The notes beneath the pieces are model-generated. The model was not told the DNA's origin. It saw nothing but the letters and a program-made list of their open reading frames with translations, and ran no database searches. DNA of 64,000 nucleotides, from assembly GCA_036381895.1 (NCBI GenBank), contig DASVBY010000055.1, forward strand, positions 1-64,000, written 5' to 3'. Positions 54,747 to 63,643 of the stretch are shown one piece after another. Numbering within the stretch: the first letter of the stretch is position 1; every line of letters starts with the position of its first letter. The translations under genes and the position numbers were made by a program. This DNA comes from JACQFZ01 sp036381895. GTDB lineage: Bacteria; Pseudomonadota; Gammaproteobacteria; Acidiferrobacterales; Sulfurifustaceae.

Positions 54747-55712
54747 CTACCGGATCGGGGCGGCCTGTGCGCCCTGGAGGTAGCGGTCGGCGTCGAGGGC
54801 CGCCATGCAGCCGGTCGCGGCCGAAGTGACCGCCTGGCGATAGACGTGGTCCTGCACGTCGCCGGCCGCGAACACGCCCGGAATGCTGGTAGCGGTCGCG
54901 TTCCCGGCGAGGCCAGAGCGCGTCTTGATGTAGCCGTTCTCCATCTCGAGCTGCCCGACGAAGAGGTCCGTGTTCGGGCGATGGCCGATCGCGATGAAGA
55001 CCCCCTGCACGTCGAGCACCTTCGGGGCGCCGTTCCTGTCCTTGATGCGCAGGCCGGTCACGCCGTTGTCGTCGCCGAGGATTTCGTCGACCTGATGGTT
55101 CCACTCGATCGAGATCCTGCCCTCCTTGACGCGCTCCATCACTCGGTCGACGAGGATCGCTTCCGCGCGGAACCTGTCGCGGCGGTGCACGATGGTGACG
55201 TGCGAGGCGATGTTCGCGAGGTACAGCGCCTCTTCGACCGCGGTGTTGCCGCCGCCCACTACGGCCACTTTCTGCCCGCGGAAGAAGAAGCCGTCGCAGG
55301 TGGCGCAGGCGGACACGCCTTTGCCCCGGTACTTCTCCTCGGACGGAATCTCCAGGTACTTCGCCGAAGCGCCGGTGGCGATGATGAGCGCGTCGCAGGT
55401 GTAGACGCCGTGGTCGCCGGTGAGGCGAAACGGCCGCTCGCGCAGCTCCGCCTTGTGGATGTGGTCGAACACGATCTCCGTGCCGAAGCGCTCCGCGTGC
55501 CGGCGCATGCGCTCCATCAGCTCCGGTCCCTGTACGCCTTCGGCGTCGCCGGGCCAGTTGTCGACGTCCGTCGTCGTCATCAGCTGGCCGCCCTGTTCGA
55601 GGCCGGTGATGAGTACGGGCTTGAGGTTCGCGCGCGCGGCGTAAATCGCGGCGGTATATCCGGCCGGGCCGGAGCCGAGGATGAGCAGCTGCGCGTGCTT
55701 GACGTTCGCCAT
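54747..55712 (-). CDS. trxB: Thioredoxin-disulfide reductase
   Basis: NADPH-dependent flavoenzyme that reduces thioredoxin. 321 residues: FAD-binding GSGPAGYTAAIYAARA at 13-28, redox-active CATC at 136-139, NADPH-binding VVGGGNTAVEEALYLA, and IPGVFAAGDVQDHVYRQAVTSAATGCMAALDADRYL at the C-terminus. It is divergent from ald across 134 bp. In many relatives trxB lies next to ftsK; here ald stands between them. Confidence 0.96.
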   Translation of the reverse strand: MANVKHAQLLILGSGPAGYTAAIYAARANLKPVLITGLEQGGQLMTTTDVDNWPGDAEGVQGPELMERMRRHAERFGTEIVFDHIHKAELRERPFRLTGDHGVYTCDALIIATGASAKYLEIPSEEKYRGKGVSACATCDGFFFRGQKVAVVGGGNTAVEEALYLANIASHVTIVHRRDRFRAEAILVDRVMERVKEGRISIEWNHQVDEILGDDNGVTGLRIKDRNGAPKVLDVQGVFIAIGHRPNTDLFVGQLEMENGYIKTRSGLAGNATATSIPGVFAAGDVQDHVYRQAVTSAATGCMAALDADRYLQGAQAAPIR

Positions 55713-55846
55713 GGTCGAGATCCTTCCTGTTCGCGTGCCGGCTTGCGGAAATTAAGGTGGGGGCGACGGCGGAGGCAAACAACCGCGCCTGAGCGGGCGG
55801 CGCGGGTAATGGTACGCTAACGGCAAAGACACGGTAAAGGTGACGG

Positions 55847-56923
55847 ATGCGCATCGGTATTCCGAAGGAGATCAAGCCGAACGAGGGGCGCGTCGCGCTC
55901 ACGCCCGGGGCCGTCGCCCAGCTGGTGCAGGACGGCCACGAGCTCCTGCTGCAGGCGGGCGCCGGCGTGCCGAGCGGCTACCGCGACGACGAGTACCGGC
56001 GGGCGGGCGGCCGTATCGTTCCCGACGCGGCCGCGCTCTACGGCGAGGCGGAGCTGGTGCTCAAGGTGAAGGAGCCGCAGCCCGCCGAGTACGGCCTGTT
56101 CCGTCCGGAGCAGCTCCTGTTCTCGTTCCTGCATCTGCCGACGACCGTCCCGCTCGCGCGGGCGCTGTGCGAGCGCGGAGTAACCGCCGTCGCCTTCGAG
56201 TCGCTCGAGGAACACGGCCGCATGCCGCTGCTCGCACCGATGAGCGACATCGCCGGACGGCTCGCGGTGCAGATCGGCGCGACGCTGCTGCACGGCTACC
56301 GTGGCGGCCGCGGGCTGCTCCTCGGCGGCGTGGAGGGGGCCGAGGCCGGCACGGTCGTCGTCCTCGGTGCCGGCGTCGCCGGCTGCAGCGCCGCGCGCGC
56401 TGCGGCGGCGCTCGGCGCGCGCGTGATCGTTTGCGCGCGCAGGCCCGAGCGGGCGCGGGAGCTGCTGCCGCCGGAGCGTATTGCGGTCGAGGCTTGCGAG
56501 TCCGCGGCTATCGAGCGGGCCGTCCTCGAAGCGGATCTCGTGATCGGCGCGCTGCGCGTGCCGAGCGGCATCGCGCCGAAGCTCGTTTCCGCGGCGACGG
56601 TACGCCGCATGCGGCCGGGTTCGGTGATCGTCGATGTCTGCATCGATCAGGGCGGCTGCATCGAGACGACGCGCGCGACGAGCTACGACGCACCCACGTA
56701 CGTGCGCGATGGCGTGGTTCACTTCGCCGTTGCCAATATGCCGGGCGCCGTGCCGCGCACCGCATCGCAAGCCTTGTCCGCGGCGCTCTTGCCGTATGCG
56801 CGCCGGCTCGCCGCGCTCGGCACGCGCCGGCTGATCGAGGACGATGCGCTCGCTCGTGCCGTCAACGTCGCCGGCGGTCGGATCGTGCATCCCGAAGTCG
56901 CTGCCTCGGTCGCCGCCTCGTAG
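55847..56923 (+). CDS. ald: Alanine dehydrogenase
   Basis: NAD-dependent interconversion of L-alanine and pyruvate plus ammonia. 358 residues: MRIGIPKEIKPNEGRVALTPG, VLKVKEP with the substrate-binding lysine, LFSFLHL with the catalytic histidine, VVVLGAGVAGCSAARAA (NAD loop), VIVDVCIDQGGCIETT and ANMPGAVPRTAS. All expected catalytic residues are visible. ATG 55847 is preceded by AAAGGTG. A small hairpin with T-run lies before ftsK. Confidence 0.93.
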   Translation: MRIGIPKEIKPNEGRVALTPGAVAQLVQDGHELLLQAGAGVPSGYRDDEYRRAGGRIVPDAAALYGEAELVLKVKEPQPAEYGLFRPEQLLFSFLHLPTTVPLARALCERGVTAVAFESLEEHGRMPLLAPMSDIAGRLAVQIGATLLHGYRGGRGLLLGGVEGAEAGTVVVLGAGVAGCSAARAAAALGARVIVCARRPERARELLPPERIAVEACESAAIERAVLEADLVIGALRVPSGIAPKLVSAATVRRMRPGSVIVDVCIDQGGCIETTRATSYDAPTYVRDGVVHFAVANMPGAVPRTASQALSAALLPYARRLAALGTRRLIEDDALARAVNVAGGRIVHPEVAASVAAS

Positions 56924-56950
56924 CGCTGCCTTGTGGGCACGCGGCTAAAG

Positions 56951-56972
56951 GGCGAAAATCGCCGTAATTTTT
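56951..56972 (+). terminator. Weak terminator-like element between ald and ftsK
   Basis: GGCGA (56951-56955), AAA loop, TCGCC (56959-56963), followed by GTAATTTTT to 56972. The stem is only 5 bp, so at best partial termination. Confidence 0.4.
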
Positions 56973-56993
56973 CGGCATCTGCAGCGAGTTTTC

Positions 56994-59300
56994 GTGAGTC
57001 AGGCGACCTGGAAGAAGACCAAGACTCCCCTCACCCCGCGTCTGGTCCGGCTGCTGCGTGAGGTGGTTCTGTACCTCCTCGCGGCGATCGGCGTCTACCT
57101 CCTGATCTCGCTCTGGAGTTACTCGCCGAACGACCCGGCGTGGTCGCACAGCGGTCCGAGCACCGCGGCGGTCAACATGGGCGGACGTGTCGGCGCGTGG
57201 CTCGCGGACGTGCTGTTCCACCTGTTCGGCTACGTCGCGTTCCTGTTTCCGGTGATGATCGCCTTCGGCGGCTGGCGGATCTATCTGCACCGGAACGATC
57301 CCGAGCCCGCGAGCCTCAAGCACCGCCTGATCGTCGGCAGCGGTTTCGTGCTCGTGCTCGTCAGCGCCTGCGGGCTCGCCTGGCAGCATTATCTCGCCGA
57401 GGGCATGCCGTTCTCCGCCGGGGGCTGGCTCGGCAGCGCCGTCGGGGACGGCTTCGTCTCGGCGCTCGGCGACACCGGCGGCACCCTGTTCCTGCTCGCG
57501 ATTTTTCTCTCGGGCGTGACGCTGTTCACCGGGCTCTCCTGGCTGCGGCTGATGGATGCGACCGGCCGCGCGAGCCTGGCGCTGCTCGCGTGGCTGGGCG
57601 ACTTCGTCTCCGCTCAGTACGATCGCTTCGTCGGACGGCGGGCGCGCAAGCAGCGCCAGGAGACCGTCAAGGTCGAGAAGAAGGTGCTCGAGCGCCATCC
57701 TCCGCCCAAGATCGAGCCGATCGTGACCAAGGTCGAGACCGGCAAGCGCGTCGAGCGCGAGCGCCAGGTGCCGCTGTTCGACATTCCGGCGGCGAACGAG
57801 CTGCCGCCGCTGTCGCTGCTCGACCCGCCGGACAAGTCCAGGTCGGGACAGTTCTCGAAGCAGTCGCTCGAGACGATGTCGCGGCTGCTCGAGAAGAAGC
57901 TGCTCGACTTCAACATCGAGGCGCAGGTGGTGGCGGTCCATCCGGGGCCGGTCATCACCCAGTTCGAGATCGACCCGGCGCCCGGCGTGAAGGCCTCGCA
58001 GATCACCAACCTCGCGCGCGACCTCGCGCGCTCGCTCTCGGTCGTGAGTCTGCGCGTGGTCGAGAACATCCCCGGCAAGAGCTACGTCGGCATCGAGATT
58101 CCGAACGAGGTGCGCGAGACCGTGCGCCTCTCGGAGGTGCTCGCCTCCAAGGTGTACGAGGAGGAGCAGACGCCGCTCGCGCTCGCGCTCGGCAAGGACA
58201 TCGGCGGCAACCCGGTGGTGACCGACATCTGCAAGATGCCGCACCTGCTCATCGCCGGGACCACCGGCTCCGGCAAGTCGGTGTTCATGAACTCGCTCAT
58301 CCTGAGCATCGTGTACAAGTCCACACCCGAGCAGGTGCGGATGATCATGATCGACCCGAAGATGCTCGAGCTCGCCGTGTACGAGGGCATCCCGCACCTG
58401 CTGGCGCCGGTCGTGACCGACATGAAGCAGGCGGCGAATGCGTTCAAGTGGTGCATTGCCGAGATGGAGCGGCGCTACCGGCTGATGGCGGCGCTCGGCG
58501 TGCGCAATCTCGCGGGCTTCAACCGCAAGGTGAAGGAGGCGCTCGACGCCAAGAAGCCGCTGCGCGACCCGCTCTACAAGCCGACGAGCCCCGAGGACGA
58601 GGCGCCGGTGCTGAAGCCGCTGCCGCTCATCGTGATCCTGGTCGACGAGCTCGCCGACCTCATGATGGTCGTCGGCAAGAAGGTCGAGGAGCTGATCGCG
58701 CGGCTCGCACAGAAGGCGCGCGCGGCGGGGCTGCATCTCGTGCTGGCGACGCAGCGACCCTCGGTCGACGTCATCACCGGGCTCATCAAGGCCAACATTC
58801 CGACGCGCGTCGCGTTCCAGATGTCTTCGCGCGTCGACTCGCGCACCGTGATCGACCAGATGGGCGCGGAGCAGCTCCTCGGGCAGGGCGACATGCTGTT
58901 CCTGCAGCCGGGCAACCTGCCGATGCGCGTGCACGGTGCGTTCGTCGCCGACCACGAGGTGCACAAGGTCGCGAGCTTCCTCAAGAAGAGCGGCCAGCCG
59001 GTCTACGACGATCGGATCCTGACGGCGGATTCGGGCGTGAACGACGCCGGCATTCTGCAGGAAGGCGGCGGCGAGGGTGGCGGGGAAGGCGAAGCCGATC
59101 CGCTCTACGACGAGGCGCTGCGCATCGTGACCGAGTCGCGCCGCGCCTCGATCTCCGGCGTGCAGCGGCGGCTGCGCATCGGCTACAACCGCGCCGCACG
59201 GCTGATCGAGGAGATGGAGCGCGCCGGCGTGGTCGGCCCGCTGCAGCCGAACGGCAGCCGTGAAGTGCTCGCGCCGCCGCCGGTCGAAGTCGATCGATGA
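56994..59300 (+). CDS. ftsK: DNA translocase FtsK
   Basis: Couples chromosome dimer resolution and terminus segregation to septation. 768 residues: four N-terminal membrane helices (about 22-190), a short charged linker, the RecA-like motor with Walker A IAGTTGSGKSVFMNSL near residue 424 and Walker B VILVDELADLMMVVGKK, and a C-terminal winged-helix gamma domain (EADPLYDEALRIVTES...GYNRAARLIEEME). The linker is much shorter than in E. coli, typical of SpoIIIE-sized homologues. GTG 56994 is chosen. It overlaps lolA by ATGA. Confidence 0.96.
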   Translation: MSQATWKKTKTPLTPRLVRLLREVVLYLLAAIGVYLLISLWSYSPNDPAWSHSGPSTAAVNMGGRVGAWLADVLFHLFGYVAFLFPVMIAFGGWRIYLHRNDPEPASLKHRLIVGSGFVLVLVSACGLAWQHYLAEGMPFSAGGWLGSAVGDGFVSALGDTGGTLFLLAIFLSGVTLFTGLSWLRLMDATGRASLALLAWLGDFVSAQYDRFVGRRARKQRQETVKVEKKVLERHPPPKIEPIVTKVETGKRVERERQVPLFDIPAANELPPLSLLDPPDKSRSGQFSKQSLETMSRLLEKKLLDFNIEAQVVAVHPGPVITQFEIDPAPGVKASQITNLARDLARSLSVVSLRVVENIPGKSYVGIEIPNEVRETVRLSEVLASKVYEEEQTPLALALGKDIGGNPVVTDICKMPHLLIAGTTGSGKSVFMNSLILSIVYKSTPEQVRMIMIDPKMLELAVYEGIPHLLAPVVTDMKQAANAFKWCIAEMERRYRLMAALGVRNLAGFNRKVKEALDAKKPLRDPLYKPTSPEDEAPVLKPLPLIVILVDELADLMMVVGKKVEELIARLAQKARAAGLHLVLATQRPSVDVITGLIKANIPTRVAFQMSSRVDSRTVIDQMGAEQLLGQGDMLFLQPGNLPMRVHGAFVADHEVHKVASFLKKSGQPVYDDRILTADSGVNDAGILQEGGGEGGGEGEADPLYDEALRIVTESRRASISGVQRRLRIGYNRAARLIEEMERAGVVGPLQPNGSREVLAPPPVEVDR

Positions 59301-59923
59301 AGGGCTTGCGCTTCCTGCTCCTCCTGGGCGTCCTGTGGGCGTTCGACGCCGCCGCGCAGCCGCCCGGCGGACGCGAGAGCCTCGAGCGCTTCTTCGAGGA
59401 GGTCGAGCGCTACACCGCGCAGTTCAACCAGGTCGTGGTCGACGAGACCGGCGAGACGATCCAGGAATCGAACGGGCGGCTCTGGATCGAGCGCCCGAAC
59501 AAGTTTCGCTGGAATTACGAGACGCCCTACAAGCAGCAGATCGTGAGCGACGGCGAGCGCCTCTGGGTGTACGACGAGGACCTGAAACAGGTGACCGTGC
59601 GCCCGCTCAAAAAAGGTCTGCTCGAGACGCCGGCGGCGCTCCTCGCCGGACGCGGCCGGCTGGCGCAGCGCTTCGACATCCGGGACGGGGGCGCTGCGGA
59701 GGGGCTCGCCTGGGTGGAGCTGACGCCGAAGGAGAAGGACGGGAGCTTCGAGCGGGTGCGGCTCGGTTTCGAGCAGGGGCGGTTGCGAAAGTTCGAGCTG
59801 CAGGATGCGCTCGGGCAGACCACGCGCTACACCCTGCGCGGCGGCGTCGAGAACCAGCCGATCGCGCCGTCGCGCTTCACGTTCACGCCCCCGCCCGGGG
59901 TCGACGTGGTGGGGGAGCCGTAG
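59297..59923 (+). CDS. lolA: Outer-membrane lipoprotein carrier protein LolA
   Basis: Periplasmic chaperone that ferries lipoproteins from LolCDE to LolB. 208 residues with a signal peptide (LRFLLLLGVLWAFDAAAQ, cleavage after about residue 20), YTAQFNQVVVDETGETIQESNG, WIERPNKFRWNYETPYKQQIVSDGERLWVYDEDLKQVTVR (the classic LolA core) and a C-terminal RFTFTPPPGVDVV. The start overlaps the ftsK stop. The ftsK-lolA-rarA-serS cluster is conserved in gammaproteobacteria. Confidence 0.95.
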   Translation: MKGLRFLLLLGVLWAFDAAAQPPGGRESLERFFEEVERYTAQFNQVVVDETGETIQESNGRLWIERPNKFRWNYETPYKQQIVSDGERLWVYDEDLKQVTVRPLKKGLLETPAALLAGRGRLAQRFDIRDGGAAEGLAWVELTPKEKDGSFERVRLGFEQGRLRKFELQDALGQTTRYTLRGGVENQPIAPSRFTFTPPPGVDVVGEP

Positions 59924-59977
59924 ATTCCCGAAGATTGCGGCAATCCCGGACCGGCGGCGCCGGTCGGAGGGACGCAG

Positions 59978-61312
59978 GTGCAGAAATCGTTCGAGGAGTT
60001 GCAGCCGGCCGGCTGGGAGCCGCTGGCGAACCGGATGCGCCCGCGGCGGATCGATGATTTCGTGGGACAGGAGCACCTGCTCGGTCCGGGCAAGCCGCTG
60101 CGGCAGGCGATCGAGAGCGGCGCGCTGCATTCCATGATTCTCTGGGGTCCGCCGGGGACCGGGAAGACCACGCTCGCGCGCATCATCGCGTCCGCCGGTG
60201 ATGCGCACTTCATCGCGCTCTCGGCGGTGTTCGCGGGCGTAAAGGAGATTCGCGGGGCGATCGAGGAGGCGCGACAGCAGCGCGCGGCGGGCCGGCGCAC
60301 GGTCCTCTTCGTCGACGAGGTGCACCGGTTCAACAAGGCGCAGCAGGACGGCTTCCTGCCGTACGTGGAGGACGGCACGTTCACGTTCGTCGGTGCCACG
60401 ACCGAAAACCCCTCGTTCGAGCTCAACAACGCATTGCTTTCGCGCGCACGCGTCTATGTGCTCAAGGCCCTCACGGCCGACGATATCCGCCGCGTGCTCG
60501 AGCGCGCGCTCGCCGACCGCGTGCACGGCCTCGGAGCGCGCGGACTGACGGCGACGCAGGAGGCGCTCGAGCTGCTCGCGGAAGCGGCCGACGGCGACGC
60601 GCGCCGGGCGCTGAACCTGCTCGAGATGGCTGCGGATCTCGTGGCGAAGGGCGAGACGCTCGGTGTCGAGCGCGCCAGGGAGGTCGCGGCGGGCGGGGTG
60701 CGCCGCTTCGACAAGCAGGGCGAAGTGTTCTATGACCAGATCTCCGCGCTGCACAAGGCGGTGCGCGGCAGCAGCCCCGACGCGGCGCTCTATTGGCTCG
60801 CGCGCATGCTCGACGGTGGCTGCGATCCGCTCTACATCGCCCGCCGCGTCGTGCGCATGGCCGCGGAAGACATCGGCAACGCCGATCCGCGCGCGCTCAC
60901 GCTCGCGCTCGGCGCCTGGGACGCGCAGGAGCGGTTGGGGAGCCCGGAGGGCGAGCTCGCGATCGCGCAGGCGGTGGTCTATCTCGCCTGCGCGCCGAAG
61001 AGCAACGCCGTGTACGCCGCGTTCAATGAAGCGATGGAAGATGCCAGGCGCTCGGGCTCGCTCGACGTTCCGCTGCACCTGCGCAACGCGCCGACGCGGC
61101 TCATGAAGGAGCTCGGCTACGGGGCGGGCTATCGCTACGCGCACGACGAGGCCGACGCGTATGCGGCGGGCGTCGACTACTTTCCGGACGGGATGGCGCC
61201 CAAGACGTACTACCGTCCGGCGCCGCGCGGGCTCGAGGAGCGCATCGCGGCGCGGCTCGCGGAGCTGCGCGAGCGCGACCGGGTGGTGCGCGCAGGAAAG
61301 CCCAAGGCGTGA
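59978..61312 (+). CDS. rarA: Replication-associated recombination protein A (RarA/MgsA AAA+ ATPase)
   Basis: Clamp-loader-like ATPase acting at stalled forks. 444 residues: RPRRIDDFVGQEHLLG, Walker A LWGPPGTGKTTLARII near residues 54-69, Walker B VLFVDEVHRFNKAQQDGFL, sensor VGATTENPSFELN, and the tetramerisation domain with SALHKAVRGSSPDAALYWLARML. It starts at GTG 59978, 54 bp after lolA. Confidence 0.96.
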   Translation: MQKSFEELQPAGWEPLANRMRPRRIDDFVGQEHLLGPGKPLRQAIESGALHSMILWGPPGTGKTTLARIIASAGDAHFIALSAVFAGVKEIRGAIEEARQQRAAGRRTVLFVDEVHRFNKAQQDGFLPYVEDGTFTFVGATTENPSFELNNALLSRARVYVLKALTADDIRRVLERALADRVHGLGARGLTATQEALELLAEAADGDARRALNLLEMAADLVAKGETLGVERAREVAAGGVRRFDKQGEVFYDQISALHKAVRGSSPDAALYWLARMLDGGCDPLYIARRVVRMAAEDIGNADPRALTLALGAWDAQERLGSPEGELAIAQAVVYLACAPKSNAVYAAFNEAMEDARRSGSLDVPLHLRNAPTRLMKELGYGAGYRYAHDEADAYAAGVDYFPDGMAPKTYYRPAPRGLEERIAARLAELRERDRVVRAGKPKA

Positions 61313-61328
61313 TACCGCCGGGGGGCAT

Positions 61329-61814
61329 ATGGTTGCGATAGGAAACACCGATCGCCGGCGCGCGGAGCCGCTCCTTGCCGGCGTCGCGGCATTGATGCTG
61401 GCGATCTCGGTGCCTGTGGCTGCCGATGTCGCCGCGGGGCGGGCGGCGTGCGATGCCCACAGCTACCGCGAGGCACTGCGCCTGTTCCGCCCCCTCGCCG
61501 AGCAGGGCGACGTGCAGGCGCAGTACTACCTCGGGCGCATGTACGAGAAGGGCCAGGGGGTGCGCAAGAACGCGGCGCAGGCGCGCAAGTGGTATACGCG
61601 CGCCGCCGAAGGCGGTACCGCGCCGGCGCAGTACCGCGTCGCGGTCGCGCACGCGTGCGGCCTCGGGGGGCTGGAGCGCGATCGCGCGGCGGCGGTCGCG
61701 TGGCTGCAGCGATCGGCGGAAGGCGGTTACAAGCGGGCGCAGCGGGTGCTTGCCGGGGCGTACGCCGAAGGGCGCTCCGGACTGCCTGTCGACGCGCGCC
61801 GCGCCGAGTGCTGA
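61329..61814 (+). CDS. Small secreted Sel1-repeat protein
   Basis: 161 residues. A hydrophobic signal-like segment (AGVAALMLAISVPVAA, residues about 17-32) is followed by about three Sel1 repeats: ALRLFRPLAEQGDVQAQYYLGRMYEKGQGVRKNAAQARKWY, RAAEGGTAPAQYRVAVAHACGLGG and SAEGGYKRAQRVLAGAYAEGRSG. Sel1 repeats mediate protein contacts; no specific function can be given. Start ATG 61329 is preceded by a G-rich GGGGGG. Confidence 0.78.
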   Translation: MVAIGNTDRRRAEPLLAGVAALMLAISVPVAADVAAGRAACDAHSYREALRLFRPLAEQGDVQAQYYLGRMYEKGQGVRKNAAQARKWYTRAAEGGTAPAQYRVAVAHACGLGGLERDRAAAVAWLQRSAEGGYKRAQRVLAGAYAEGRSGLPVDARRAEC

Positions 61815-61837
61815 AGACGCAAGGCGGAGGCGCAGGG

Positions 61838-62212
61838 ATGACGCAGGTCCTCGCGATAGCGGCCGGCGGCGCCCTCGGGAGCGTGCTGCGCTACGGAGTG
61901 TCGTACGCGGTGCACGGGCTCTTCGGGCGGGGCTTTCCGTACGGCACGCTCGCGGTCAACGTGCTCGGGTGTGTGGCGATGGGTTACCTGTGGGTGCTGT
62001 TTCTCGAGCGCCCGGGCGCCGGAGCGGTCGCGAGGGCGGGGGTGCTCGTCGGGCTGCTCGGGGGCTTCACTACGTTTTCAGCATTCTCGATCGAAACGCT
62101 CAATCTGCTGCGCGAAGGCGCCTGGCAGCGGGCGGCGCTCTATGTGCTCCTCAGCATCGCGCTCTGTCTCGCCGGCACGTGCATCGGAGTGCTCGTCGCG
62201 CGGTATGCTTGA
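61838..62212 (+). CDS. crcB: Fluoride ion channel Fluc/CrcB
   Basis: 124-residue four-helix membrane protein exporting fluoride as a dual-topology dimer. GGALGSVLRYGVS near the N-terminus, PYGTLAVNVLGCVAMGYL (with the conserved Asn) and GLLGGFTTFSAFSIETLNLL (the phenylalanine box and TTFS motif) are diagnostic. GGAGG at about 61825 precedes ATG 61838. I saw no fluoride riboswitch in the 23-bp gap before it. Confidence 0.95.
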   Translation: MTQVLAIAAGGALGSVLRYGVSYAVHGLFGRGFPYGTLAVNVLGCVAMGYLWVLFLERPGAGAVARAGVLVGLLGGFTTFSAFSIETLNLLREGAWQRAALYVLLSIALCLAGTCIGVLVARYA

Positions 62213-62253
62213 GCGCATGAATGATTTCCAACTGCTAGCAGGGACAGATTCGC

Positions 62254-63537
62254 ATGATCGATCCGCGCCTGTTTCGAACCCAGCTCGATGATGTCGCGCG
62301 CCGTCTCGCGCGCCGCGGCGTGGCGCTCGACGTCGCACGCTTTCAGGCGCTCGAGGAAGAGCGCAAGGCCGTGCAGGTCGAGACACAGCGCCTGCAGCAG
62401 AGCCGCAACGAGCTCGCGAAGCGCATCGGGCAGGCCAAGGCCAGGGGCGAGGACGCGAGCGAGCTCCTCGCGGCGGCGGGGCGCTTGCCGGAGCAGCTCA
62501 GGCAGGCGGAGGCGAAGCTCGCCGAGATCCAGGCGCAGCTCGAAGAGTACCTTCTCGGCGTGCCGAACCTGCCGCACGCGAGCGTGCCGGACGGCTCGGG
62601 GGAGCAGGACAACGTCGAGGTGCGTCGCTGGGGCGAGCCGCCGGCCTTTGCGTTCGAGCCGAGGGATCACGTCGACGTCGGTGCCCGCCTGGGACAGCTG
62701 GATTTCGACGCGGCGGCGAAGCTGACCGGCGCACGCTTCGTGGTGATGCAGGGCGAGCTCGCGCGGCTGCAGCGCGCGCTGATCCAGTTCATGCTCGATC
62801 TGCACACCCGCGAGCACGGCTATACCGAAGTGTACGTGCCGTACCTGGTGAACGCGGCGAGCCTGCGCGGGACCGGGCAGCTTCCGAAGTTCGAGGCCGA
62901 TCTGTTCGCGGTCAGGGGTGAGCCGCGGTATTACCTGATCCCGACCGCCGAAGTGCCGGTTACGAACCTGGTGCGCGACGAAATCATCGACGCCGGCCGG
63001 TTGCCGCTGCGCTACGTGTGCCACACGCCGTGCTTCCGCAGCGAAGCGGGCTCGCACGGCAAGGATACGCGCGGCATGATTCGCCAGCACCAGTTCGAGA
63101 AAGTGGAGCTGGTGCAGATCGTGCGGCCGCAGGACTCCTACGCCGCGCTCGAGGAGCTCACGGCGCACGCCGAGGAGGTGCTGAAGCGCCTCGAACTGCC
63201 GTATCGCGTCGTGGCGCTCTGCACCGGCGATCTCGGCTTCGGTTCCGCCAAGACGTACGACATCGAGGTCTGGCTTCCGGGTCAACAGTGCTATCGCGAG
63301 ATTTCTTCCTGCAGCAACTTCGAGGATTTTCAGGCTCGGCGGCTGCAGGCACGCTGGCGCAATCCTGCGACCGGCAAGCCGGAGCTCGTGCACACCCTCA
63401 ACGGCTCCGGGCTCGCTGTCGGCCGTACCGTCGTCGCGATCCTCGAGAATTTCCAGGACGAGAAGGGTGGCGTGGCAATTCCGGATGCGCTGCGGCCCTA
63501 CCTGGGCGGGATGTCGCGCATCGAGCCGGCCGCATAG
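62254..63537 (+). CDS. serS: Seryl-tRNA synthetase
   Basis: 427-residue class II synthetase. N-terminal long coiled-coil tRNA arm (about 30-100: EERKAVQVETQRLQQSRNELAKRIG...QLEEYLLGVPNLPH), then the catalytic core with TAEVPVTNL, motif 2 CFRSEAGSHGKDTRGMIRQHQFEKVELVQ and motif 3 NGSGLAVGRTVVAILEN. ATG 62254 is preceded by AGGGACAG. It is the last gene of the ftsK block. Confidence 0.97.
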   Translation: MIDPRLFRTQLDDVARRLARRGVALDVARFQALEEERKAVQVETQRLQQSRNELAKRIGQAKARGEDASELLAAAGRLPEQLRQAEAKLAEIQAQLEEYLLGVPNLPHASVPDGSGEQDNVEVRRWGEPPAFAFEPRDHVDVGARLGQLDFDAAAKLTGARFVVMQGELARLQRALIQFMLDLHTREHGYTEVYVPYLVNAASLRGTGQLPKFEADLFAVRGEPRYYLIPTAEVPVTNLVRDEIIDAGRLPLRYVCHTPCFRSEAGSHGKDTRGMIRQHQFEKVELVQIVRPQDSYAALEELTAHAEEVLKRLELPYRVVALCTGDLGFGSAKTYDIEVWLPGQQCYREISSCSNFEDFQARRLQARWRNPATGKPELVHTLNGSGLAVGRTVVAILENFQDEKGGVAIPDALRPYLGGMSRIEPAA

Positions 63538-63643
63538 GCGAGAAGCGGAGCCGGGCGCGACCGTCAATCGGGCACGATGCTTGGCCGCTCAAGGAAGCAA
63601 GAACGCCCGCCGTCGGGGGGCGTCTCGCCGTAGCGCGTCGGAC